DNA of 64,000 nt from contig JAVGVS010000236.1 in NCBI GenBank assembly GCA_032718565.1, forward strand, positions 248,001 through 312,000, read 5' to 3'. The notes under the pieces were generated by a model. That model was not told the DNA's origin, searched no databases, and saw only the letters and a program-made list of their open reading frames with translations. The DNA comes from Distichodus sexfasciatus (Eukaryota > Chordata > Actinopteri > Characiformes > Distichodontidae). Shown here piece by piece: positions 13,385 through 25,100 of the stretch; position 1 is the first letter of the stretch, and every line of letters begins with the position of its first letter. The position numbers were made by a program, and so were the translations under genes.

Positions 13385-15783
13385 TTGTGTTTGTGTGTGT
13401 GTTGGCCAGTTTTTGTGTCCAGTGTTGAAGTTAAGTTATAATTACCTTGTTAATTCGTTTTGGAAATATATTTCATTACTTTACTCGTCACTTTACTTCA
13501 CACTTTACGCTGCAACAGTTGAAGCTTGAAGTCGTGCTGGTAGTAAAAAATATTGTGAAGGTAGTAAAAAAGGTAGTAAAAAGGTAGTAAATTCAACTTC
13601 AGAATCTCTGTATAAACCCTGTGTATTTACTTAATATCAGTGTTGGTCAAAATTAAATACTGATACCGACAATCAGTCGACCCTTAATCACGAGGACAAG
13701 CGAGAGTAGTGCTGTTAAAGTTATGTGCCCAAATTAAGAGAGGCTAACTAGTAGTTATTGACTAACTCCTAACGGTGGGGATTTCATTATAACTCATTTG
13801 TTTGTAAATATCAGGTAAGAATTAAAAACGCAATGTATTTTCTGGTCTAGCAGTTTAAATGTTCAGATATCATTTTTTTCCCAACTGCTAAGCATTATCC
13901 TGAGATTTGTACCAAAATGTCTAAATGAACAACTGTCTTAATTTACTATTGTTGTAACATTGTCTGAATACGCTTAAAAGGAGGAAAGTCAGATTAGTCT
14001 TTTGCTCTCCTCTGTCTGCGATATCTGTCACTTTTTGCCAGTATCAGCCTGGTGTCAACAGTGAGTATTTGATTGATGCCATCTTTAGTAAAGATAAGTA
14101 CCGAGTGTAGAGTGTTTTGCTGCTCTGCCTGTCTTTGTGGTTGCAGTTATGTTTGCCTCTCGCTTAAAATTGTCTTTCTGCGTTCATCTTTTAGCCCATT
14201 CCGTACTGGCTGTACAAACTCCATGGCCTGAATATCAACTACAACTGTGAGATCTGTGGAAACTACACGTACAGAGGACCCAAAGCCTTCCAGAGACACT
14301 TTGCTGTGCGTACTTATTTCTTATCTTTCATGGAAGCCTGGTGCATCGGGGCAGAACTCCGCCACGCGCGATTAGAGGAGAATTGTAAATGTGCAACGAT
14401 GTAGAGACACAGATGACAATGCCGTTGTGTAAATAAGATAAATCGCGTGAGGCTGATTAGTTTGGTATAGACCCGTCGGGTAGGAAAGTAATTGGGTTTT
14501 GTGATCTGGTGCTTTATAGAAAATAAAAATATATAAAAAGAACTTGACCTTTAAGGAGGTGTGGGGCAGCAGTTGAGGTGGGGGTGGGGTGCCCCGCTAA
14601 TATAATGGGAGGGGGGGGGAAACACTGCTGGTGCGTCTGGCAGTAGTATAGAGCTGGTTTTGAACCTATAAATGACTGTCCTACCAGTGCACCACTACTC
14701 CCAATTGCTCAGTGTAGGTTGGATAATAAATTGGGTGTAAGAAAGGGATAAACGCAGAAATGTATGTGTACAATTAGATATAAGGTTTATTGTATCTAAA
14801 ACGGAGATAAGTAACCTTGTCTTTTGAGGCTGAGGTTTTTAAAGGGTCCAATGGTTAGGGCTTTTTATTTCCTGACCCACATTTCCGTCAACTAAAAGGT
14901 TGGTTAGTGAAGCCATAATGTAGCTACTTTTATAAAGAATACTACACTACACAGTGACTATTTGTTGCTTGATCACACATCTGTTGTCTGCATGCAGTCC
15001 CACACAAGGGAGCCTGAAAGTCTGTTGTATATATTTTTTTCATTCTTTTTGTTCATCAGGAGTGGAGACATGCACATGGTATGCGCTGCCTGGGCATTCC
15101 TAACACTGCCCACTTCGCTAACGTCACCCAGATCGAAGATGCCGTGTCCTGTAAGTACACAAGCATTTACCATATTTTATTTGAATTCAGGGGGTTTTGT
15201 GATTTTTATTTTATTTTTTTTAATGGGGAGGTGTGAATTTGGACATGCTCACCAGTCTCACCTATTTAAAATGCTGTTCCTTTCGCAGTGTGGTCAAAGC
15301 TCAAGCACCAGAAGGCATCTGAGAGATGGCAGCCAGACACAGAGGCGAGTTACTCTTTGAGTGCACTTTTCTCCACGCCGTCTTTTTAAGATTCTACCCA
15401 ATTCATAATTGGCGGAAAAGTTCAGGAGAGCTCAACCTAATTTTAGTGACGTTATCTGACAAGTTGCATTAAATCACTCAAGAGGCAAGAGATTCTTGGG
15501 ATAACACAATGAAATATCAAAGAAATGCCACCAACTGTGAGAAGAGAGCTAATGCTCCTAAAATTAGCTCATCTGTGGTGAAATCTGTCTGTAAACTGTG
15601 CAATATGACCACAAGGGGGAGTGATGTCATCTACAAACACATCTGCCTTTCCTCAGAAGTGTTAATCTTTCTAAAATATGTATTTCTTCTTTCTTTTTCT
15701 TTCAGGAAGAATACGAGGATTCCAGTGGCAATGTTGTCAACAAGAAAACCTATGAAGATCTGAAGCGACAAGGGCTGCTGTAG
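5602..15783 (+). CDS. sf3a3: Splicing factor 3a subunit 3 (SF3A60/Prp9 family), complete, 17 coding exons
   Basis: Subunit of the SF3a complex of the U2 snRNP, which helps U2 bind the branch point during pre-mRNA splicing in the nucleus. Exons: 5602-5697, 6219-6266, 7195-7247, 7328-7433, 7558-7630, 7735-7826, 7923-8005, 8456-8594, 9690-9758, 11580-11647, 11766-11873, 11957-12026, 12207-12371, 14195-14305, 15060-15150, 15289-15344, 15706-15783. They join in phase to 1506 nt, 501 aa, the same length as human SF3A3. The start METILEQQRRYHEELERLMD and the end YEDLKRQGLL match the family. An acidic, serine-rich stretch lies at about residues 350-375. The C-terminal matrin/C2H2-type zinc finger uses C408, C411, H425 and H431. 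Junctions are GT-AG except intron 16, which starts with GC (15345). Introns 9 and 13 are swollen by DNA transposons. Sequence identity to the family is high throughout, so the call is firm. Confidence 0.97.
6453..6572. repeat. (TA)n / TTTA microsatellite in sf3a3 intron 2
   Basis: About 120 bp of TA repeat with TGTA interruptions, followed by a short TTTA run. It lies in the intron between coding exons 2 and 3. Confidence 0.9.
6656..6790 (+). repeat. Dispersed fish repeat, copy 1 (partial)
   Basis: Shares long blocks with 18816-18960, including TTTGTCATTGTGAA, a CACCACA motif, TCTGCATTTGACCCA and GTGGGCAGC-like text, ending near a GGTACC. Two copies in one window show it is interspersed. The family name is not certain to me. 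Confidence 0.6.
9182..9220. repeat. Poly(T) tract in sf3a3 intron 8
   Basis: A T-rich run, close to pure T from about 9201, within the intron. It could be the tail of an old retroposon on the minus strand, but no body was recognised. Confidence 0.6.
9837..11429. mobile_element. Non-autonomous DNA transposon (hAT-like) in sf3a3 intron 9
   Basis: Starts AGGGATGGGTATCG and ends with the inverted match ACCCATCCCT, a terminal inverted repeat of about 10 bp. The interior ends carry related GTACCGGTAC-like text. No transposase frame was found. A clean 8-bp target duplication is not visible. A second element (9970-10725) lies inside it. The family assignment rests on resemblance to common fish hAT termini. 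Confidence 0.55.
9970..10725. mobile_element. Nested non-autonomous DNA transposon
   Basis: Bounded by TAGGGCCCTATGAAATCCG on the left and its inverted counterpart (CGCGGAAATCATAGGGCCCTA) on the right, about 755 bp apart. It has internal GAATTCCG repeats and no transposase frame. It sits wholly inside the 9837-11429 element, so it inserted later. The termini resemble fish hAT MITEs. Confidence 0.6.
12411..13687. mobile_element. Non-autonomous hAT-like element in sf3a3 intron 13
   Basis: Left end TAGAGGTCGACCGAT and right end ATCAGTCGACCCTTA are inverted matches. The flanks GTCATGAG and ATCACGAG agree at 6 of 8 positions, consistent with an aged 8-bp target duplication. The interior holds further repeats (a GGTAGTAAA motif recurring at 12740-12825 and 13540-13590) and a CT microsatellite (13351-13380). 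No transposase was found. Confidence 0.6.
13351..13380. repeat. (CT)n microsatellite
   Basis: About 15 CT units inside the intron-13 transposon, followed by GT-rich text. Confidence 0.85.
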
Positions 15784-16102
15784 GCCCATCAAATGTAGCA
15801 CTGTCCAAAGAAGACGAGTGCCACGTGACAGCACATGTCTAAAGATCCTTTTAAAGTTGTGTCCTAAATGACTCCCTACTCTCTGTGCAGTTAATATTGA
15901 AGTTAACATGTAGACCCATCGTTTGTGTGTTTAGGGAATCATTTAAGATGCATCCAAGGAGTCTTGCAACCTTTTTACCTTGTATTCCCATCGTTCTAAT
16001 GACATTTTGAAAATAGATTTGTATCTTTTTATTATTTGACGATTTACTGTTTAAGCCTTCTGAGTTGTGAAAGTAAAGTCAAAGACTTCGAAGTCAATAT
16101 TC

Positions 16103-16108
16103 AATAAA
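16103..16108 (+). terminator. sf3a3: Polyadenylation signal of sf3a3
   Basis: AATAAA 320 bp after the stop codon. A second AATAAA at 16241-16246 is an alternative. Confidence 0.65.
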
Positions 16109-16259
16109 CCTGGAAACCTTTTGGCAGAACTGATTTTTGTTGGTCTAGTGAAATAGCAGATTCTCAAGATTTTCACACTTGTCAGAGCAGAGCTGTGAGA
16201 TTTCAACCCCCTAAAAATCAGCATGATTTTTGTGCTTATGAATAAACATGGGATCAATG

Positions 16260-17500
16260 TTTAAAATGTTACGTGGGCAGAAAAATCTGAAATATCAGAC
16301 CATTAAAATATTCTCAGACACGTAGTGTGTCTTAGTCTACAGTTGTTTTGCCCATATAAAGGTAATGATACTTTGACATTTTTAATCTTTTAAGTACTGT
16401 CATAAAATCTATCCAAGTATAGAGTCAAGTTTTTGGCAGTTTTGTTCTGGGTCTTACATTTACAGTATGCTTGTACTTCATGTGACGAGCTGAAAGTTAA
16501 TAGACCGTAATGCTAGGTCTACTAAGTCTTGGTAAAAACAGGTCAAAATGATCAACAGGTGCTTGATTGTTGTTTTCAGTTGTGTCTTTTGAATTGCTCA
16601 TAAAAAGTGTTTTTCAGTACATTTAACAACTCTTAGGAATCTTGTTTCTATTCAACCCATATAAAATTTTTAGTTTTACTCATTTTCAAATGGTGTAAAT
16701 ATGATGATGATGTGAATATTTTATAAATGTGAAAATTATATAGACTTTTTGATGCTCTAGCTAATGTTCAGCCACTGCACTCTGCTTACAGGAACACAAA
16801 AAATGTTGAAACTTGGCCCTAGCTGTGGACCATTAGATTGGGGTTTGAATTCCAGCAAAGCCCAAATATATCATTAGTCTCCTAGGGGGTATTCCATCAA
16901 AGTAGCTAAAGAATTCATCCACTTATGTACATTGTCGTCCCCCTACTCACTTCCACTTGATTTATGTAGTAAGGCTAGAAAAGCGACTGGAAGTGTGTAG
17001 GGGGAGGGCCAAGTAACTACGTTAGGAAAGCCCCAGGGAAAGCAACGCAAATCCAATCTAAGAATGTTTGAGGCTGAGGTAGAATGAAATCCTGGACGAT
17101 GCATTTTTTAGGTCTTAAAAAGAGGACGTCTGGTCACCCTACCTAACCCTTGCCTTACATAGCCATGCTTTACTACTACATCCCAACAGAAGCAATCTAA
17201 GTGTACAGCGAAGAACCTGGCAGCAAGTAAGAACTAAATACAAAAATATCTTCCATAATGGTAAGTAGCTTATAAAGAAATTTCAATGATGAAAATTGTT
17301 TCAAAATGTATAAATATCTTTGTAGCCACAAACAAATTGTGGCCCTGAGCTTCAATCGAGGACTTCCTTGGGTGGACGGGATAAAATGGGGGATATCAAC
17401 AGAAATCATCCCCCCAGGTGCCCGAGAGAAATATTGAGAAGATATTGTCTTTCCTCTAGGTGTCAGTCTCTTAATTATGATGACTGAGGTATGCCTGTAT
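16260..17500. other. Intergenic sequence downstream of sf3a3
   Basis: AT-rich with no recognised gene. A GGGGGTATTCCATCAAAGTA motif near 16885 resembles transposon termini, but a partner terminus was not located. Confidence 0.35.
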
Positions 17501-17506
17501 CCACAG

Positions 17507-17929
17507 TTAGAGGAAATGCTATAGTTCTGCCTGATCCCACAGCCACATCTATTCTAGATACGCTTGACCCATGTGTAAGTTTGTCATGTTTTTGGTTTAA
17601 AGAATATGCTGTCATGCTTCAACGACTGTAGTGTTCCTCATTTTGCAGTTTGATGTCCCCAGTACATCTAGGGCTGTCAATGAAGAGACAGCGTCTACCG
17701 ATACTGACATGCTGGAGGTAAGCATAAAAAAGTGAAATGGATAGGTTTGCAATCTGAAGAACTCTTATATTAACAACAGACCTTGTTCCAGGATGTGACC
17801 AGACCATGGTCCTCGTTAGCAATGAGTGGAGTCAGTAACAACTCTTTATTAGCAGCAACATACTTTGTGTCTTGTGTGGCATTGAGACTGCTTGTGTATA
17901 GGGCCCAGAATATGGTGCTACACCCCTGA
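17507..17929 (+). pseudogene. Exon-like blocks of an unrecognised, probably transposon-derived gene
   Basis: Three successive open blocks with splice-like edges: 17507-17574 (CAG before, GTAAGT after), 17649-17717 (TTTTGCAG before, GTAAGC after) and 17792-17929 (TTCCAG before, in-frame TGA at the end). Joined, they stay open: block 1 is read from its third base, and blocks 2 and 3 follow in phase 0. The peptide contains LPDPTATSILDTLDP and a stretch rich in S/T/E. I do not recognise the protein. A Harbinger transposase relic lies immediately downstream on the other strand, and Harbinger elements carry a second Myb/SANT-like gene, so a relic of that gene is a reasonable guess. Confidence 0.4.
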
Positions 17930-18219
17930 TAACACAGAGGCTTCGCTGGGCGCGTTACTGAAGCATTAGTGTCGCGTATGCTGCAGCCACTACAATAAAT
18001 GGAACAGAACTGATGGAAATGTAGATTCCAATTCAGAGCTAAATGATTGATTCAGTGGGGACCTGTATCCGTACGTGGGTGCAGTCTACAGTTCTCAGGA
18101 CATTGGGAAAACCTGAGGGAGAGATTTGACTTAATACAAAGATATCCTATTTGTTGGCTGATGGCCAGGAAAGGTGATTAAAATGTTCACAGATTGCTTC
18201 AGAGCAAGGTATACCCACC

Positions 18220-18498
18220 TTATTTCACGAAATACCGTTGCTTTGGACAGATGCTCAGCATTACTAACACGGTAGCGGAATGTCCCACTGGTAAAAAGCG
18301 CAGTACAATACAGACAGATTGCACTTTGCTGAGGTGTGATTCCAGCAGCACACCTAGGTACACTATGCTGGGTCTGCTGAACCGGTGTCTCTCATACAGA
18401 TAGTCATCTGGGAAGGCAAGAGGGTCTACTCTGTCCCTGAAGACCCCTGAAACGGGTGGTCTGAATGCTCTTTGTAATATCTGTGCACCCTCCATCAC
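18220..18498 (-). pseudogene. PIF-Harbinger (HARBI1-like) transposase fragment
   Basis: On the minus strand the translation contains VFRDRVDPLAFPDD and FPDDYLYERHRFSRPSIVY. This is the N-terminal signature of vertebrate HARBI1-like nucleases, followed by a decayed match to the QTVCIALRFF region. The DDE catalytic part is absent. It is a truncated relic of a DNA transposon, not a host gene. Confidence 0.7.
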
Positions 18499-18815
18499 AG
18501 AGTCTTCAATAAATTAATAGACAATAGTTATATTCTGGGTCTTCTCCCATAAGATTGCATGCAGACAACATTTATTTTGGAGATAATTAAAATGCTGATA
18601 CATGATTTTTCTATGCTTCATAATTTTTATTACATGACATAATAAGAGAGCGGAAAATCTTTTGGGAATCTGTTCCCACACTTCGGGTATTTATTAAGAC
18701 AAAACTAAACTACGTGAGATAGTTAGCCTGAGCAGACTTGTTTACGAGCATAAGTTACCATAGTAAGTCAGTATAGTTTCATGTAAGACGCACTGATGAA
18801 ACAAAACTCACAATG

Positions 18816-19038
18816 AAAATTTGTCATTGTGAACACACCACAGCACACAGTGCACCACAACGAAATGTGACCTCTGCATTTGACCCATTTGTGAAGGAGC
18901 AGTGGGCAGCTAACAAGGGTTGTGCCTGGGGAGCAGCTCTTGGCAACGGTACCTTGCTCATGAGTACCTCAGTGTACCGGTGTAACACTGAGGTAAACCT
19001 GATCACGGGGCGAACGCCCTACCATTACGCCACCACAT
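18816..19038 (+). repeat. Dispersed fish repeat, copy 2
   Basis: Matches 6656-6790 over its first 150 bases and continues with CTCAGTGTACCGGTG and a CGCCACCACATG end. Short open frames over it are artefacts. Confidence 0.6.
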
Positions 19039-19715
19039 GAGCCAGACTTGTTGAAATAAGTGAGACTTTCCTTTAATCCTGCTTCATGGAATTCCCAACC
19101 CCCCGATTAGGGCCCTTAACTGCAAGTTGCTCCGTAATTATAAAATGAACATCCCTCTGGATAAGATTGTCTGGCAAGTGCAGGAAATGTAAGTAATTTA
19201 ATGCAGTTAGCCAGCAAAGACGAGACCTTATACACTAATGGCTTTTTGGTGTGACTTGGAGATCTGCCAAGAAACATGTGAAGGAACTCTGGCCTGAACA
19301 AACTTTATTGCTGCTTATTTTTGGCAGACATGCTGAAATGCTGTAAGATGTAAAGTAAATAAAGTACACTGTAGTATCAGACAGGATTTTCAAATAGTTA
19401 TGTTTAAAAAATAATGCAGTAATATAATGCAGTAATATAATAAAATGTATAATATGAAAAATGTATTATGTGGAATGGTTTAAAGTGAAAGGAAATCAAT
19501 ATTAATGTTGTTTTATTTTATATCAAATTATATAGATTCTGATGCACAATAAATGGGATACTATTTTTACTGTGTTCCCAAGCTCTCACAAGCAATAGTA
19601 AATATCCATATAAAATGCTGTGTAGGTATGTTCAAATGTTCATGTAAGAACTCCTGTTTGTTTTTGGGTTTTTTTGCCTTTTACACTGTGAGCCAGCCAC
19701 CCCTAATATAATTCA

Positions 19716-19850
19716 ATTCAATTCAATTTTATTTATATAGCGCTCAGTCATTGTTACTAAGCACTTTACATATAACCAGCCCAAACCCCCAACAAGCAAG
19801 CCTAAGGTGGTTGCTTTTTCAACAATGGTTGATTTAATACTCAAAGAGCA
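19716..19850. repeat. Retroelement tail fragment
   Basis: Begins with AATTCAATTCAATTCAATTT then TATTTATATAGCGC, a very common 3' end of fish retroposons, followed by a short body. Confidence 0.55.
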
Positions 19851-19982
19851 CCTGATTTTTTAAAGAGGGACGCTTCCGAATCCCAAGACGTTGCTGGGAC
19901 TGCTTTCTAAGACCACCGTCAACAAATTTGAGCGAGAGTGACAGGATGACAGCACCAATCCCCCCTTTCACCTTTAATCTCA

Positions 19983-20560
19983 AATCAAGGTTCAAGGTTC
20001 AAGGTTCTTTATTGTCCTCAGTCGCTTTATACATGTACAAAGTGTGATGAGACAGCGTTTCCCCATGGCCCCGGTGCAACTTATAATAACACTGAACATT
20101 ACATTCAACAGGACAAAGGGTGCAAACAAGCAACACAATAAATACAGTACGAAAGTGACGTTTAGTGAAGAGATGGAATGTAAACATCAGGATGGATCAG
20201 GTATTGCTTAGTGTATGTTTCCAAGGCACATTGGCAGCATCAGCCTCTAAGCAGCTTTTAACAAATAAAGTGCAAGAGACAATACAAAAATACAAAAACA
20301 ATCACAGTAAATAGACAGAACAATAAGTACACAACACTCCAGTACTATTTGAGGTGGGGATGTGAACCTTAATATCTGATATTGCTCATGATTATTATAC
20401 TGCACGGATTACATGTAGAATTGCTCTGATATTAATGTGCGTTCAGAGTCCTGATGGCTTGTGGTATGAAGCTGTTACACAATCTCGTGGGGGCAGATTG
20501 GAGGCTACGATACCGTTTACCAGACGGTAATAGTGAAAAGAGTCCATGTAGTGGAATGAC
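19983..20560. repeat. Retroelement-derived repeat
   Basis: Starts with repeated TCAAGGTTCAAGGTTC and TTTATTGTC, followed by text typical of abundant fish retroelement fragments (GATGGCTTGTGGTATGAAGC, ACCGTTTACCAGACGG). No intact frame was found. Confidence 0.5.
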
Positions 20561-20589
20561 CATGAACCCGCAGATCTGACTTTACCTTA

Positions 20590-21450
20590 AGAAAAAGGGA
20601 CATTAATATCCCAAAGACTGACTAAGGAGGTAGGTCTTAAGCCTGGACTTAAAAGCAGAGATTGTTTCTGAGCTCCAAACGCTAATAGGAAGTTTATTCC
20701 TTAACTGTGGTTCTTTATAAGCAAATGCTTTCCCCCCCAAAGTAACGTTCTTTATTCTGGGTATTAATAAAAGACCTGTGTCTTGTGATCGAAGCTTACG
20801 AGTCGGACTGTAGTTGTAAATGAGGTCACATACTGCGGTGCAAGACCATTTAGAGCCCAAGAGGAGTATTTTATATTCATTCATTCATTATCTGAACCAC
20901 TTAATCCCAACTGGAGTTGCGGAGGGACCGGAGCCTATCCCGGGAGCTTACGGGCGCAAGGCGGGGACCAACCCTGGGCAGGCACCAACATGCCACAGAG
21001 CACACACAGTCACAAACACATTCACACCTTATGGGGTTAATTAGAGTCGCAATTAACTTATATTGCATGCTTTTGGAATGTGGGTGGAAACCGGAGCACC
21101 CAGAGGAAACCCACATGAACACGGGGAGAGCATGCAAACTCCACACAGAAAGGCCCTACGGCTGTCCTTGGGGTTGGAACCCAAGACCTTCTCGCTGTGA
21201 GGCGGCAGCGCTAACCACTGCGCCACCCTTAGTATTTTATAGTGGCCAGTGGTGTGAAGATATAACTGGGGTGATATGATCTTATGTTTTAGTTTTAGTA
21301 AGGACTCTGGCTGCTGCATTCTTGACCAGCCGGAGTTTATTTAATGACCTATTTGGAAGTAATTTAAATAATCGAGCCTGGAAGTAATGAACGCATGAAC
21401 CAATTCCTCTGCACCTTGAAAGGATAGAATGTTTTACCAAAGGCATTACT
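20590..21450 (-). mobile_element. LINE remnant (reverse-transcriptase ORF C-terminal end), interrupted
   Basis: The minus-strand frame at 20603-20884 contains YSPTRKLRSQDTGLLLIPR, a KAFAYKEPQLRNKLP block and FKSRLKTYLL, the usual C-terminal end of fish non-LTR retrotransposon ORF2 proteins. The same repeat resumes after an insertion, at 21242. The copy is truncated at both ends. Confidence 0.6.
20876..21230. mobile_element. SINE-like insertion with 11-bp target duplication
   Basis: A 355-bp block (TCATTATCTGAACCACTTAA ... GCGCTAACCACTGCGCCACC) flanked on both sides by AGTATTTTATA (20865-20875 and 21231-21241). The duplication shows where it inserted into the older LINE. A decayed second copy lies at 29726-29960. 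Its family is a widespread fish repeat whose exact name I cannot confirm. Confidence 0.7.
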
Positions 21451-24400
21451 CAGTATTTTACTTCAAATACTTACCCCCCCCCCCCAATATACATATATTT
21501 AAACCATAGTGAATACAAAATGAAGAACAATAGGTATTTAAAAAAATCACTTTGTGAAGTGTCATAATTAACCAATATAATTCCTTTGATCTTAACAAGA
21601 ATAACCATTTCCAACAAATATCCAAAAACCTGTGGGTAATGAACACGTCTTTGGTCTTGTTTTCTGAAGCCGGTTTATGTCAGAGCATTACCTTGTTGTA
21701 ATTAACCAATAACTCAATGACCGTTAAGCCTCTTTATGTTGTACCTACCAGCATGTGTCCTTTTTACTTTTAAAGGAGCGCTTCAGCTTTTATTGTCATT
21801 TTAAATCTACTGTGAAGTCTATCAGTTTTACAGTGCCATGTACTTCACTAGTTCCCTTTTGATGTTTTTAAACTTTTCCCACACACATTCATGATATTTC
21901 AAATTTTCGTTTACCTTTCGTCTCTAAGAGGATAAATGTTTGAATTCTGGGATAAACTAAAAATCACCCCATGTTGCTCCAAGGAGACTGTCTTTGTGTG
22001 CTTTATTCGTGTTATACACGCCTGTAAACTCTCAGCAAAGGTTTTCACACAGGTAGTTCCTTGACGATTTCTTTTAATTTAATAACCTAGTGTTTTAACT
22101 AAAGGATTAGGATTTTTATTGATCCTTTTCCATCCAAGTTTTTATCTTTAGTGATTGCCACTAAAATAAAGACTTTAACAATGTTCCTTATATAATAAAA
22201 TGAAATACATCATACATCAGAATCAAAGTCATTTGTGCACGTATTTGAACTACTCATACTTTACTACTAAGACAGTTAAGGGACATGGAGTAACCCAAAG
22301 TGGGACTGGACCACATGGAGCTTCCCTTCCCGTGCACCTCAATGGCTTGGGGACCCCACGCCACAAGGGGGCCCCCAAGAGCGCTTGAAATATCAAGACG
22401 TCATGATTAAAAAAAAGAATAAATACAAAAATAACATTGAGGTGATGGTGGGGGCCCCAAATGACATTCGGCATAAAGGCTTGGGCCCCCAAACGTGTTT
22501 CCCATTTGTCTTCTCTTGAACCACTTTTGATAGGTACTAACAATGGCATACTGGGAACACTCTGCATAACCTGCAGTTTTAGAGATAATCTGACCCAGTC
22601 ATCTACCATCACCAATTTATTGATTTGTACACAGCTTTACACTTGCCCATTTTTTTTCATGTAACACATCAACTTCAAGAGTACCTAATGTACTTCTTTT
22701 CGCTTTTCTATTCACTATGGTTTATGTGTATATATATGGGAAAAAGTAAAATACTGCATAATGACACTGGTAAAACATCTGGTTACGTATTCTGCACTCT
22801 ATGTAAGGCATTAAATAATGTATTTGATCAGCAAAGAAAATACATTATATACTCATAACTGTCAGTGTTTAAACACTTTTTAGTTTTATTTCCACTGACA
22901 GCGAGTCTTTCATGTCAGTTTAATTATAATTTCAGTCTGCTTCCCACATATGCTCTAGGGAGTGTGCTAAGGGATTGCCAAGGGAATCACACACCTCACT
23001 TGCTCTCAATTCAGCTGCTCTCATCTGTCTGCATGCTCTTTGTTTTCAAAGCAAAGTTATCCTGGCTTGATGAGAAGAAAGCAGCAGTAGCCTCACCTCT
23101 GCATGTAAACTATAGAGCCTATTTTCTGTATTTTTTATACCCATATTCGACAGGATATATTTAACCCATCTGTGTAGATGTAGAGAGGTTTGTTGCTTTT
23201 TTTTTGTAATGAAGCATCATGCCTTATCATTACGCTGTCATGTCTCCATGTTGAGGTGTTAATGTGTTGCTGTCTTCAATAGTGTCCATCATCACTAAGA
23301 ATCCTAACTTATTTCTCTTAATTGGAGATGGCAGCTCTACATAGTTGCTAAGTAACAAGTATCCATTCATAGATTTTCCTCCAAGAGGTGGCGCTGTTGT
23401 ATGCCCTAATTACTGATAATCTGATAAAACAAACAAACAAAATCTATTTCTGTTGTTTACTAGACCTTGGATGTACATCAAGAGCAGTTAGTCAACAAAG
23501 TTAAACCAGGGCTGGAGTTTTTTTCCAAAATACACACCTATATGTACATCATCCAGAGAACACTAATGAAAGCTACTATGTAGCCTTACTTTAAGGATTT
23601 ATGATGTTTGCAGACAGCGAGGGACTGAGGAATTCTGATATGAAGTATGTTCATGTTCACCACTTCTTTTTAGTTATGGGCAGACCGTAATACTCTGGGT
23701 CATGCTCAGGACCTACTGATGGGTTTTTTTGGGGGCTTTCCTAGGATACAGTCCTCTGATCTTATTGTCTAAAAGGCTGGGTTTTAGGCCTTAGACAATT
23801 GCACCACCATCACTGATCTGGTAAATGTAACTAAAATCAGAGCTAGATAATATGTTGCTGGCATATAGCATAGGTTAAATGGCTAGAAAAAGAAAACATG
23901 CTGAAAATATTACTAAAAGGTTCATTAATGCCACCTTAATGCTCTGAGAGGATTTAATCAGAGGTTTGATCAGTGGCGAAAAATAAGAACCATTGATGGT
24001 TATATAGGTGTTTATGTTTAGGTGTTACGTTTTTACTTCAACACTTTGAGGGGAAGCTGTATTCATCATCCACACTATGAGATAACCCCTGATTATTTAT
24101 AATATGCTTTTCATCCCCAAACACACAGCACAGAATGAGCCTGGGAGCTTTGTTCCAAGTTCCAAACAAAACATTAAGGCTAGTATGTGTGAGACACATA
24201 CTGATTAGGCAAGAGCATGATGGATGAAGTCTACATTGTACTAAATGAGCCACTGTGCTTTTTTTTTGCAATCTACTCCGGAAGATCTTTCAGGGCCATG
24301 TCAAAGGCAATCTGATCCTGTTTCAGTCTGGTTTCAGACGGCCTTCCGACCAACCCCCTGCCGTTCCACACTCCTGCCCTATCTATCCTCAATGTGCAGC

Positions 24401-24950
24401 ATCAGCGCGGCCTGATGAACCTATTTATCTATGTCGGACGAACTGCTGAGACCACGCTCGCTTTCTACCGTGTTGCCATAATTTGTCATTTAAAGGCTTT
24501 GTTTGCTACTAAGTCCTTCGCATCCCATCTTCCTGCTTCTGAACGTGAGGCTGAAAAAGGCCATAAAGTTTCAAATAGACTGCAGCTGGGGAGTTTAAAA
24601 AAAAAGAAGAAAAATGCAGCTTGCTTTGTCACTTTTAGGTTGTGCTAAGGACTTGATGTATAGTTAATTTAGTTCAGCTTTGAGATCTCCCCTGGAGAAT
24701 TCAGGTTACATGTAGGTGATGGAAGAAAGGATAGAATGTAATATAGGAGTGTAACCTTTTTTCCAGGAGTAGCCTATTTAATTTAATCCAGTTAAAACTC
24801 TTCAGTTTTAGTTTTGCTAGCTCATTAGACTAATTTTTAAATGTTGCTGATGTTGCAAATCTGAGTTTTATACACTCAACATTTAGCTGTTGAATTACTG
24901 ACCAGTATGAACCACTGAAATTAACCTGATCCAACTTGCAATATGGACCA
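21451..24950. other. Intergenic, no recognised gene
   Basis: AT-rich sequence with short open frames that carry no motif. A GC-richer patch at about 22290-22500 and another at 24290-24560 have no recognised family. There is a C homopolymer near 21475-21485. Confidence 0.35.
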
Positions 24951-25100
24951 TTTACATTTATGGCATTTATCAGATGCCCTTATTCGCTCTGGACTTTCAT
25001 TTCTTGATTACATGCTGAGTCTCCCTAAACCAGTGTGGTGTTAAGGGTCTTGATCAGGTGTCTAATAGAACAGACCTGCATTTGAACCTGATCTCTTGGC
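24950..25100 (-). repeat. SINE-tail fragment
   Basis: Contains TTACATTTATGGCATTTATC and GCTCTGG, the reverse complement of the common fish SINE/LINE tail that also ends at 41768 on the other strand. Confidence 0.5.
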
